From: Lagopus muta
Taxonomy: Eukaryota > Chordata > Aves > Galliformes > Phasianidae
Direction of reading: 5' to 3'
Length of the DNA stretch: 64,000 nt
Assembly: GCF_023343835.1 (NCBI RefSeq)
Contig: NC_064433.1
Location: 136,861,957-136,925,956, forward strand
Below the pieces are notes generated by a model. The model was not told where the DNA came from and did not search any database. It worked only from the letters and a program-made list of their open reading frames with translations. Shown one piece after another: positions 1 to 12,100 of the stretch. Each line of letters starts with the position of its first letter. Position 1 is the first letter of the stretch. Both the position numbers and the translations under genes were made by a program.

Positions 1-48
1 TAGCAGTCTGTTTAATTGAGTGGGTTTCCCTTTTTTTTTTTTTTTCAG

Positions 49-156
49 CTGATGCAGCCCAACAGTTCCAGTATGCAGTGAGAGTTATTGGAAGCAACTT
101 TGCTCCTACTGTCGAACGGGATGAATTTCTCGTGGCAGAGAAAATCAAGAAAGAAC
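49..156 (+). CDS. TUBGCP3: TUBGCP3 exon 2
   Basis: Follows a long T tract and CAG acceptor and ends before GTACGTG. Encodes about residues 26-61, including [17 protein letters not shown], a near-identical block of the GCP3 N-terminal helical domain. It enters with two bases of a split codon, so exon 1 must end in phase 1. The following intron (157-1930) holds no repeat or gene I recognise. Confidence 0.95.
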
Positions 157-3100
157 GTACGTGCGTTTCTGTTTATTCCTCTGAAGGTGGAAATGTTCTG
201 CCTCACTTACCTAATACTGATTACTGTTGTTATTGCCTGCCCCTGAAAATCTTGTGATGGCAATTCTATGAATCCCCCAGTTGCTCTTCTGAGTACAGAT
301 GCTCAGTTTAAATTTCCCTTGCTTTTGTACAAGCCATTGACTTTCCATCTTAGCCACCACAGAAATAAAGAGCAATTTACATTACTTTTCTTTCATTTTA
401 ATATTATTCTGACTTCATAAATTCATATTTCTTTTTGGAAGACTGATGCCTTTGAGGTATGCTTTTGCACAATTAACTTCATGAGCACGTATGAGCACGT
501 GAATCTTAATGAATGACCATCCTGGGGATGGATGGAATCACTGTTCATGCAGCTTACCTGATATTTCTTGCCTTTTGTTTTCCTAGAAGTTTATTTACAA
601 CAATCTTTCCAAAGCCAAAACATTAGACTGTGATAGTAAGTTATTGCAGTTACATTCCACTCTGCTCTGTGCTGCTCTGAGTGTTGAGCTCTTAATCCCA
701 TTGGAGCGTGAGGCATTCTTATAAAGCCAAGTAATGCTTTCAGCTCTACAGTAGGATGTTCAGGAGCAGTTACTGATTAAATTAAAGCTTCTATTTGTGC
801 TCAGGAACTTTGAACATTTGGTCAGGATGATTGAATTAGAATAACTGAAGCCTGTGGTTGTAACCTTTTGAAGTATCTTTGTATTTTTTTTGGTAATGCA
901 GGGCTTCCGCTACTTACTCACAGGCAAATAAGCTCATCAGAATTTCTCTAGATACAGCTGTAAAACCCTGTATTCTACAGTATACACTTTCCTGCATGTT
1001 GAGTTTCTGTATCTTTTGGCCAGCACTAGGCAGCACTGCAGTGTATACGCTTCTTCTGCTGGGGCCTGTTGCCCCCGTGAAGCTGATTATCTCCATCATC
1101 CTCCATCTCCTCAATTTCAGCTTGTAGGTTGATTTTAGTGTCATGGAATAACTGACTGGATATATCCCCCAACTTTACATTTATTTTGGAGTTACTATGT
1201 GGTAGGTGACTTAATTGATTTAAAAAAAAAAAGTACGTGGTAGTGCCTTTTAATACTAACTAGCATTTCTGTTGTCTAGCAGCAACTGTTTTATGATTAA
1301 TGTTTCTTTAATGTTTGCCTTACCTTTTTTATACATGACTCTTTCTGGTGTAAAGTTGGCTTTCTGAAGATGTCTTTAAGCTTATAAATACTCCTCTTAG
1401 CAAAGACTTCTGTTACATAACAGACAGGGATCAAAACTTACTTTCCTTTATATATTGAAGTTCTGCGACCTTGAAATTCTTCTTAACTTAGAACAAGTGG
1501 CATTGCTACTTTATCTCTGTATTAGGCAGTGAAAGCAAGAAAGGAATGATAGTTTTAATGAGTTGCTTTATAGTGTTCTTAACCCATATCTGCTTTCAGT
1601 TATGTGCTGATTCCCAAACCCTACAGAAAGGCACGCTTGATTTTAAAAGGGCTTTTTATTGTTATATGTATCTTTAGAAAAATATCTTTGTTGCTGTAAT
1701 AAGAGAAACGGTTACTACTTACATTTTGTCATATCCCCTGCAAGAACTTTCAAGGGTAAAAATGCAGATAATGTGAAAAAAAACTCAGAAGTCTGAGTAA
1801 GTAATGCAAAACAGTTCAGCATCGTTATAATTTCTTGGTTATGTCTTCCTATTTACCAAAATAAAATATAGTTTCTGACATGACTATTATTCTTGTTCTA
1901 GTTCTTTTCATCTATATTTATCTCTTTCAGTTGTGCGACAAAGAAGGGAAGCAGATGCTGCTTTGTTTTCAGAACTCTACAGAAAGCTCGGTTCACAGGT
2001 AGTGTAATAAACACGTGAAGAAACTGAAAGCACACTCAAATTCTTTTGATATTAGAGTTGTTTTAGAGTTGTTTTCAGTGCTCAGATCAGTAACTTCTTT
2101 ATTTTCCTTTTCTTTCTTTTTTCTTTAACTGAGAGGAAGATTGAGCACTGAATCAGGTTGCCAAGGAAAGGTGTGGAATCTGTTCTTGGAAATGAATTCA
2201 ACAGCTGACTAGGCACAGCTCTGGGTAGTCTGCAGTATATAGTCTTGCTTTTGAGCAGAGGTATTGAAATAGATGATCATCAGAGGTCTTTTCCTGCCTC
2301 AACCATTGTATAATTTTGGTGAAAAGTTCAAAAATTACAAACTTGGGTGTATATCTTAATTATGTATGTATTTATATATAAAAATATCAGCAGTTTGCTT
2401 GTAATTAAACATTTTAAATTTGAACAGAATAAAGGATACAATTTTTTGACTACAGTTTTTAAAAAGATACTTTATAGGAAGAAATGAACTCTGTACAAAT
2501 AGAAGTGTTTACTTTTTTAGTATATGAAATTGAAGAATTTTCTCATTTTGCGGCAGTGCTCTGTAGGTTTCTACATTTTTAGTTAATCTCAGATTTAAAG
2601 AGTCCTCATGCTTCTGAGTTTCTAAATACTCCAGATCTTTGTTGTTCAAGTTTAAGTGCTTGGTGAATGTGATAGCTGTGCTAAAACCAGCGTTTGTCGG
2701 AGAACACTGTCTGTTGTTTTCCTGACTAAATGTTGGCATATAGAAAGGCCATGGTTGAGAACAATGGATACTGAATTAAAGGAGGGAAAGATGTTGAGGA
2801 GAGAAATTTAGCTTAGGGAGGCGAAAAATGACTTCTGCTAATCTGTTCTGGTTTCTTCATAAAGGTTGAATGTTCAGCACAGTAGAATATGCTGAGCCTT
2901 AATAAAATAAGACTTCCAGTTGTCATTCGTACATTTGTGGGTTTTTTTTGTTTCGTCTTTTTCCACAAAAACAAATGAATTGTAGAATATCCTAAACTGG
3001 AAGGAATACACAAGGATCCTCAAATAAATCTAACTCCACACAGGAGCACCCAGCTTTCAAACCCTGTGTCTGCAAGCATTGTCCAAATACACCTTGAATG

Positions 3101-6100
3101 CTTGGGTCCGTGCCCACAGCCCTGTGCATCCCACTCCATGCCCACGGCGCTGTGGTGCAGCCCCTTTCCCTGACCCCCAGCTGCCCTCCCCTGACAGCTC
3201 CATGCCGTTCCCTCGGCCCTGTCGCTGTCACACAGAGCAGAGCTCAGCGCTGCCCCTCCGCTCCTGTGAGGAGCTGCAGCCACCATCAGGCCTCCCCTCA
3301 GCTCCTCTGCTCTGCGCTGAGCACAACCAGGGGCCTCAGCTGCTCCCCACACATCTTGCTTTACAGACCCTTCATCTTTGTTGCCTTTCTTTGGATGTTC
3401 TCTAATAGTTTTATCTTTCTTATACTCTGATGCCTAAATGTGCACCCACTACCTCAAGGTGAGGCTGTGCAGAGCAGGACAATTCCTCTGGTTACCCAGC
3501 TAGCAGTGCTGGGCCTGCTATTTTTCTGTATAACAGTCAAATTGCCCTAATTTTTATTTCGGCTTCAAACTTTTGAAGCCTCCCTTAAGAAAGTTGAAGA
3601 GGAAAGTGGAGACAAGACTTCTTTTCTGAAAGAGCCTTTGGAGAAAATGCTGTTTGTTAACAGTCATACCAGAAGTTCGTTGTCTTTACTTATGGTGTTA
3701 GATGCAAGTCCAAGGTGTTTTAAATGGTGAAGTATGTAAGAATGCCAGCGAAGTTCAGCTCTGTATAATTGTCTTTCTTAGTAGCTATAAGTTTTAAATT
3801 GAATATACTTGCTGATTTTAGGGCAGGTGAGAGAGTTCATGGTTTTAACTGTGGAGAAAGTTCATATAATACTGTTATGGAATCCACATTGCACATTCCT
3901 GGTTTACTCAAGGTTAATTGTATTTGTGTGGTAAAGTTATTTGTATGTGCACAGTTGACTGGATGACTTAAAAAAAGAAACATAAAACTATTGAGAGTTA
4001 CGACCAACTTGATTTTTTTTGTTTTTGTTTTTGAAAGGGCATTTTGAAAAATAAATGGTCAATTCTCTACCTCCTGCTTAGCCTCAGTGAAGATCCACGT
4101 AAACAATCTAACAAGGTAAGTGAGAGACATTGTTAGTTTCTAGAAACAATAAATCTGTTGCTTAGTTGAGATGTCACAGAGTTGCTATTCAGACCTGATG
4201 AACGCTTTTGGAAACAAGGTTGTGTGTGTGGTTGTGTCAAATGTATTCTTTCTCTCAATCTTGCACACAAGTGTTTGCATTTTTATAAATTATGAGCTGT
4301 TTATCATTTGTAGTCTGACTTCTGACTTTGCTAGATGGTTTTACTTTCTGTTTGGTGGTGTAATGTCTGTTCATGTGCAAGTAAGTTTGAAGTGGAATGA
4401 TAAGAAGAAAATTCCTTCTTTAGTTGCAGCTTTGCTAGCACCAAAGTTTTTTTTGCAGCTATAGCTAATGACAATTCACAGGCAAAAATAAGCTGTATTT
4501 CTAGAGGGACTTTCCCTTACAGTCAGGGACTTGCTTTTTTGTCTTAATTGTAACAAAATTATTTTCTTTTCATAATCATGATCTTCAGTTTTTTCTTGTA
4601 TTCTTGACTGTTGCAGTGCAATTAAGACATGACTTATTCACATCTCTTTCCTTTTTTCCAAATCACTTTTCAGGTGTCAAGTTATGCCACACTTTTTGCT
4701 CAAGCATTGCCACGGGATGCTCACTCAACTCCCTATTACTATGCCAGACCTCAGAGCCTTCCGCTGAATTACCAAGACCGCAGTGCTCAGTCTGCCCAGA
4801 GTTCTGGCAGCATGGGGAGCAGTGGGATCAGCAGCATCAACTTGTATGCTCTAAATGGCCCAACGCCAACTCCACAGTCACTCCTTCCAGGGTAAATTAA
4901 GCCTTTCTGTTTGATAGATGGGTTTGGGGAAGACTGGCAATGAGCTGTTTATTCTTCCTTTTGGAGTTTTTTTTTGTTTTATTTTGTTCCCTCCATTCTC
5001 TCTGGTTGAATCCCTTTGGGAATTCCTCAGTAGGTGGAAGAGTTCAGCTGGAAGTTTCTGAATGTCAGGTGCTGTTATATGATGATCTGAAACTGTAATT
5101 GGCTGGCCAAGTTTATTTATTCATAAGCTTAAGTGCCTGTTGTGCAGCTGATGTTTTACTGAATCTGCTCTTGGATTCTAATGCCAAATCTTGTCTTAAA
5201 TGTCTTAGTTTTCTGAAATCCTTTAAAACCACCTTTATTTTTCTTCTGTTTAAAAAACAAAAAACAAAAAAACTTCGTGAGAGTTTTTCTCAGGCAAGCT
5301 CCTTTTACCAAGTAAGTGTTCCTCTGCCAGTGCTGAAATAGTAAACTTGATGTTTACCATTTTCAAGTCAAGATGTGGCTCTTAGGCATATTCACTGCTA
5401 CTTGGGTGCTATATTGAAACAATGTTGCATCTTGAGTGGACAAGTTTTCTTGCTTGTTCTTTTCTACCCAGGCCCAAAGTTCGATCTTGAAGTGCAGTTA
5501 CCTTCTCTGGTATTTACATCTGTACCATCCAATATACTACTGAACAGGCCAGTGAGACCGGCATCTCACAAAATCACAGAATGACCTGGGTTGAAAAGGG
5601 CCGCAATGATCATCTAGTTTCAAGTGCCCTGCTGTGTGAAGGTTTGCCAACCACCAGACCAGGCTGCCCAGAGCCACATCCAGCCTTGCCTTGCTTGCCT
5701 CCAGGGATGGGGCATCCACAACAGTCTTAGTCAACTGAACTCTTCAGAGAAAGTATTGAACTCTTCAGAGAAAGTAGCACAGAGCAAAAGTAGTACTAAG
5801 TTAGCTATGACTGTTTCATCTAATGTGTTAAATTGAAAGGTAGACTAACCTTTTAGTCAGTCTACATCTCTGAATCTCAGGGCGGGAGTTTGAGCTGTTT
5901 GGTTACTTCTTGCTTACGTTAGATACACACAGCAGGAAGTGATGGAGAAACTTGAGGAGACAAAGCTTCTTTCAGCTTTTTTTCCTAATGTGTTGGATTG
6001 ACCTGATCTAGCAGTTAAAGACCCACCCAGCTGCTTACTCACAGCTCCCACTCCTCATGTCAGGACAACAGGAGGAGAAGTTGTGGGTTGAAGTAAAGAC

Positions 6101-9100
6101 AGTTTAACATGTGAATCAAAGCTGTATGTGCAAGCAAAGCAAAATATTTATTTAATGCCCCATAAGGAGACAGATGCTTAGCCACTTTCTGCAAAGCAGG
6201 TAACAGTTCCTTGAGAAGACAAATGGCAAAACCAGCAATGTTGTGTCTTCGTCTTTCTCCTGATGTTTGCTTGCTCAGCATATTATGTTGTATGAAATAT
6301 CCCGTTGGTTGGTTTGGATTCATCATCTTCATTGTGTCCCCTTCCAGCTCAGTAACAGTAAAAAAAAAAAAAAAATTAGCATTAATTAGATTTTATGATT
6401 AATATAAATCCATAACACAGCACCACACATGTTGCTATGATGAAAATAGATTCCATCCTAACCAGACTTAGTGAAGCTGGAAATACTGAGTCTGTCATAC
6501 GCTATTGAACCATCCTAGCAGCAGTAGGGATGTATTTAGTGCTTTGCATAGATACAACAAATAAATGAAGGGGAAATTTACAGTTTTTCTTCCAAGATGA
6601 AAATTATGTTATAGCATGTTAGTTATCTTTCATACTGTATGTTTTAAGGTGATTGAAGATAAAACTAACAGTTAGCTCTTCAGCAGTAAGAGATTCTTCT
6701 TAGCCTTTCAGATGGCTTTTAATATTTCTGATTCATAGTGGCTACTGGCTAAGGAAGCTAACAAGAAGACTTGAAAAGGGAAGCCTTGCAGAACTTTTGG
6801 TAAAGACACAAAATAGGTGGATTCTTTTCTGTCATGTCAGCTCAGGATTTCAGGTGAAATTTGCTTTTTGAGTACAGTGTACTAAGCTGACTAAATAGAC
6901 AGTGCACATCATTGATAGATGAAGTCTTTTCTTAAATGTTCAAATTTGCAGGTATTGATTACTGTTACGATTGCACGTTCATTTCTGATGTTTTCCATGA
7001 TAAAGGAGAAATGCTTATTGGGTACTTTCAAGATAACCAGAAATAGCAGTGGAAAACTGCTCAAAAGAAGTGAGATTTTATTTGGATCCTGCAGTTACTG
7101 AAATGTCTGTGCCAGTGTCCTTTTGCTGCAAATTCTTTTTTTCTGATGACTTACAAGTTTGCTGGCAGCAGAATCTATAGACTAGGTCCTTCTGTGTTGA
7201 GTGGAACTCTGATCTTTGTACTTCTTTCCCATGCATGCAGTAGTACTGCTTCCTCTTGTGTGGTATTTGACCAGTGACCAAATCTATCAGTGTTTCTTCT
7301 GTGTGACATCACTGTATCTGCGTATCATTATTTTTTTGCTTCATCTTTTATGGTGTAATTCACTGGGGTGTTCTTTGATTTGATTGGATGAAAGGCATGA
7401 GAATTCTAAAGAATTTGTTAAAGATGTGCAGTTCAGTTTTAAGTTTTCCTGGGCTAGCCAATCTTTCAGACCCCTTTTGGTGACTCATATAGCTAGTTAG
7501 AAAGATGTTAGAGAATACTGTAATGTCTCTTCTTCTGGGTTACAAAGGGATTTTCCCTTGCAAATAAGGGTTTCTATATGATTCCTTATTAAGATGAAAG
7601 GAGAGTGGAATAAGTCCTATCTTGGGAAATATATATTTTAATCTTTAGGTAGTTATATAACAATCCCATTGCTATTACAAATTGTTTATTTAAACAAACA
7701 AACAAACAAAAAACTACTTCATAACTGACAAGGATTGTTGTTAATGTAAGGTCTTACCCAATGGTAATGAGCAGTCTTAGAGATAATGACCTATTCATAT
7801 TTATAAGAATAAGAACTCCATATTTAGATTCAAGTCAGCGGAAATCCTGTGACTGGTTTTAACATCAGTTTGGCATCCTTGGACATCTAATAAATGGTAT
7901 TTAGATTTGTGTCAAAATAGATTATCTATGTGGGGTTTTGTGATGACAGAATCAACTTTTCATCTAAATCCCAGGTCTTTATACAAATGGGGGGAAGAGC
8001 TCCTGGAAAGCAGCCCTGTGGAGAAGGGCTTGGGGCTCCTGCTGGATGAGAAGCTGGACATGAGCCAGCAGTGTGCACTTGCAGCCCAGAAAGCCAACAG
8101 TGTCCTGGTCTGCATTAAAAAAGGAGTGGCCAGCAGGGAGAGGGAGGTGATTGTTCCCTTCTACCCTGCTCTTGTGAGGCCACATATGGAGTACTGCGTC
8201 CAGGCCTGGGGCCCCCAGTACAGAGTGGAACACTTGGAGTGAGTCCAGAGGAGGGCCACTAAGATGGTCATAGGGCTGGAGCACCTCTCCTATGAGGAAA
8301 GGTTGAGGGAACTGGGCTTGTTTAGCTTGGAGAAGAAAAGGCTCCGGGGAGACCTCATTGTGGCCTTCAAGTACTTGAAGGGAGTATATGAACAGGAAGG
8401 AGAATGGCTGTTTACAAAGGTGGATTGTGACAGGACAAGGGAGAATGGTTTTAAATTGAGACAGGGAAGGATTGGGTTAGATATTAGGAGGAAGTTTTTC
8501 ACACAGAGGGCGGTGACACACTGGAACAGGTTGCCCAAGGAGGCTGTGGATGCCCCATGCCTGGAGGCATTCAAGGCCAGGCTGGATGTGGCTCTGGGCA
8601 GCCTGGTCTGGTGGTTGGCGACCCTGCACATAGCAGGGGGTTGAAACTAGGTGATCATTGTGGTTCTTTTTAACCCAGGCCATTCTATGATTCTATGATT
8701 ACCATTTCATAGCAATTTCACTTTCTCTCCTTAGGCCTGTGGCTAGTTAGCTGGGCAACCCAAATTAGATTGCTCTGTGTGCATCATTCCTCCTGTACTT
8801 CTCTTTATACACGTTGCCTTTTGTTTTTTGATGTACCTTCTTTTTGAACCATAACAGGCTAAATTCAGTATTGTACTGTTGAGGCTTTAGAAATGCTGAA
8901 CGCCAACAGAGTTGCAGTGTTTTGGAGGCTTTGTTCTTGTTCATTAGTTACAATGGAGTTGAGCACTATGCATGGCCTTACCATGAATTACGGTGCAATG
9001 ACTGGGGAAGCAGAGGCATTCCTTGCTCCCAAGCTAAGGCCATCTTTTATAACTTGTATAACTTTATAACTAGTTGATAACTATAAGTCAAAGTTTTGAA

Positions 9101-12100
9101 GATATTTCCTTCTTTTGTCCTTTTAGACAATCCTATCAAGCTCCTGGTGTTGGAGATTGCCTCCGTCAGCAATTAGGGTCACGTCTTGCATGGACTCTAA
9201 CTGCAAGCCAGCCTTCTTTACAAAGCACTACCTCAAAAGGCTTTTCAAATGCTGTCTCACGTGGAGTACCAAGGTCAAGGCGAGAAGGAGATACAAGTGG
9301 TAAGCACAGATGTGTCTGCTAAAGTTAGCTTTCTACAACTGAAATAATTTTGGTATTATTAGCCACCAGCATTTTTAAAATGCTTTTGAAATAGCTTTGT
9401 AGCATGTTGAATGTTACAAGGAACGTTTCTAAAATGTATTTTATAGAAGGATAGAAGTAAATATGCGATAGAGTAGTCTGTGTGGCCTCAGTATCTTTGA
9501 TTGGTTTTAATTTATTTTTCCCATATTTGGTTTGATAAGGTATTTTGGTCTTCTGACAAGATTGTGACTTCGTTGCAATGTTTGTCAATGTTTGTCAGAA
9601 TCAAGTGATCATAGCTGCATTCTTGGTCATTCTAGTGTAGATGAAAAGATGGTACACTTTTAGGAAGTCAGAACAACAGCTCAAATAGAACTTGCTGAAA
9701 TACAGCAAATCATTTGTGATTCTGTATTTCAAAACTTGAAACTGCATCAGAATATAGAACTTTTAATCGTATTTTGTTATTTAAATTAGTACAGTGTTTA
9801 TAGTGATTTTAATTGAAGAAGTTACCAAAAATCTTGTCAGTAAAATTAAAAATAGATAAATTTTTAGTTAAAGAACCAGTTCAGTCCTTTAAGTGGCTGT
9901 AAACTTGAAACTGATGTCTAAAGGATGTATTCTAATTTTACAGAAGCATAACTGAGGATAAGCTGTTTAGCAGGTCATCTCTGCAGCAACTGCTGTAGAA
10001 GTTTCAACCCACTCTACTTTTACTATAAAAATGGGAGACTTCTGAATAAGAGAGTTAATAGTAGATGTCATGCTACATTACTACTGCTCTCTGGCAAAAA
10101 AAAAAAAAAAAGAAAAGAAAAAGAAATGTTATTATTGTTATTATTATTTTTGTTTAATAACTCTTCTGTAAAAAATCATAGTCACAATAGTCTATCTACC
10201 AGCTTCTGCTGAACTGGTCAAATATGTTAAAATGCAGCTGAGGTCTCTTAACTGCTAACAGGACACAAAGCAAATAGAACAGAGTTGTGCTCTTGTAGAT
10301 GAAGGTGAGATTTGGCAGCTAAAACCAAATTAACACTACTGTTGATGTGGAAGGGAATGGGTGCACTTCTTCTCTCTCTCCAATCTAGTACTGCCTCCTA
10401 CTTTTGCTGTCTTGATAGCTACAAAGAGTAGTAGAGACTTATTTCATTGAACTGATCAACTGCAACTCTTGATTGTGGAATGGATATAAGGACCAGCAGT
10501 TCTTTCACGTGTAGTTGCTTGCTGAAGTAGTAGAACTGCACTCAGAATGTGTAAGGCTGTTTTCAAGAAGATATATTTCTGTGAATATCTTTTCTTCTAA
10601 TTAAAAGGTTGTTTTTTTTTTCTTTTAAAGTTGTTTGCTGTGGGTTATTGATACGCAGACATTATAGACAGGGAGCTTTGTTGTACTATTTACAATTTCA
10701 CTAAGAGCTCCTAAAAGAAAATAGTTACACTTGCGCATCTCTTGAGTTTATGAAAGAAATTTGAGTTTTGAATAGCACCTTAAGGCAATGGCTACTTTTG
10801 CTAAAAGAGGAATGCCTTTTTTTTGTTGTTGCTTTTATTCTGGGTAGGTGGATCTGTATGAGAGGTAAAGTGGTGAGGATAAGAGTGCTGTCAAATCTGG
10901 GAGCAGAATGTTGTAACATCTCAATTTCTGGATGGTCTGGATAGTTGAAATTGCTTCATTCTTGATGTCTTAAGTGAAGTCAAGAAAAGAGATGAAGCTT
11001 TATAGCCCAGAGGAGGTGGGAATAGTTTCAGTGGCCTGTATAACATCTTTCTCAATCTGTTATTTCCTTTAAATCTCAAATGTAATCTAACCTCCAACTG
11101 TAGATATGAACCAGAAGGCAGAATGAATGCTGGAATAGCAAAAGCTTTACTAAATCAAAGATTCACAAACAATACTGCTTTCTGCTGGTCATTTCTGTAG
11201 TTGTTACACAGCTGATGGACTGATTTTTATTCACCTTTTTACACTGAACAGCGACATTCAACACTGTAAGATGCTTTTAAATAAGCAACTATTCTGAATT
11301 AACTCTGATATACTCTAAGCTACAGATTATTCTTGTAAGACCCAGTTAAGTATTTCAACTGTTCTAAGAAGGGTGAACTTATTATAAAGCTTACTTCAGA
11401 ACTTGCATTGTTGATAGGATTAGAAAAAATAACAAGTTTAAAACTTGTTGAAGTATTCGTTAAAATATAATATACTACCTGACCTGATCCAGGTATTGAG
11501 GAGTTCTTGACTTTCCTTTCACTTTGTTGGATTAAATGTCTTTATTTATTCTTTACAAGCTTTTTTTTTTTTTTTTTTTATTTGGCTGAGCATCTACATA
11601 CATTTTTAAAGTTGTGATCAAATTGAATTTAATTTTCCTGGCAAATCTAAGCACTTTTTTTCTTTTTTTCCTTTCTAGGCTCTGTTGAGATAACTGAAGC
11701 AAACCTTGTAAGAGATGTTTTGTATGTCTTCCAGGGAATAGATGGCAAAAACATCAAAATGTGCAACTCTGAAAATTGCTATAAAGTTGAGGGGAAGGTA
11801 CTGTATGGGGATTTGTATTTTTTGTGTTAGAAGACAGATGTTTAGGGGAAGAATAGCCATTTAGTTTTAACGGAGTAGTTTCAAGTATTACTAAGCAACC
11901 TTCTGTTTTCAGTCAAACCAAGTTCTTGCGTTATGCATTCAGATGGACAGAAGGAAAGTCACCATCAAACAAATGCAGGGGCAGTATGGAGTGAAATTAA
12001 CATTTTAGGGTTTTGTTTGTTTTTTGTTTTGGGGTGGTTTTCTTTTTTTTTTTTTTTTTTTTTTTTAGGAGGAAATTCAGGTGGTTCAAATCCATGTGGT

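Noticed and set aside
3079-3430. Overlapping 108-110-codon open frames in a GC-rich block
   Set aside because: The block is an antisense CR1 fragment; the frames are by-products of its composition.
8290-8631. 113-codon minus-strand open frame
   Set aside because: Shadow of the sense CR1 reading frame.
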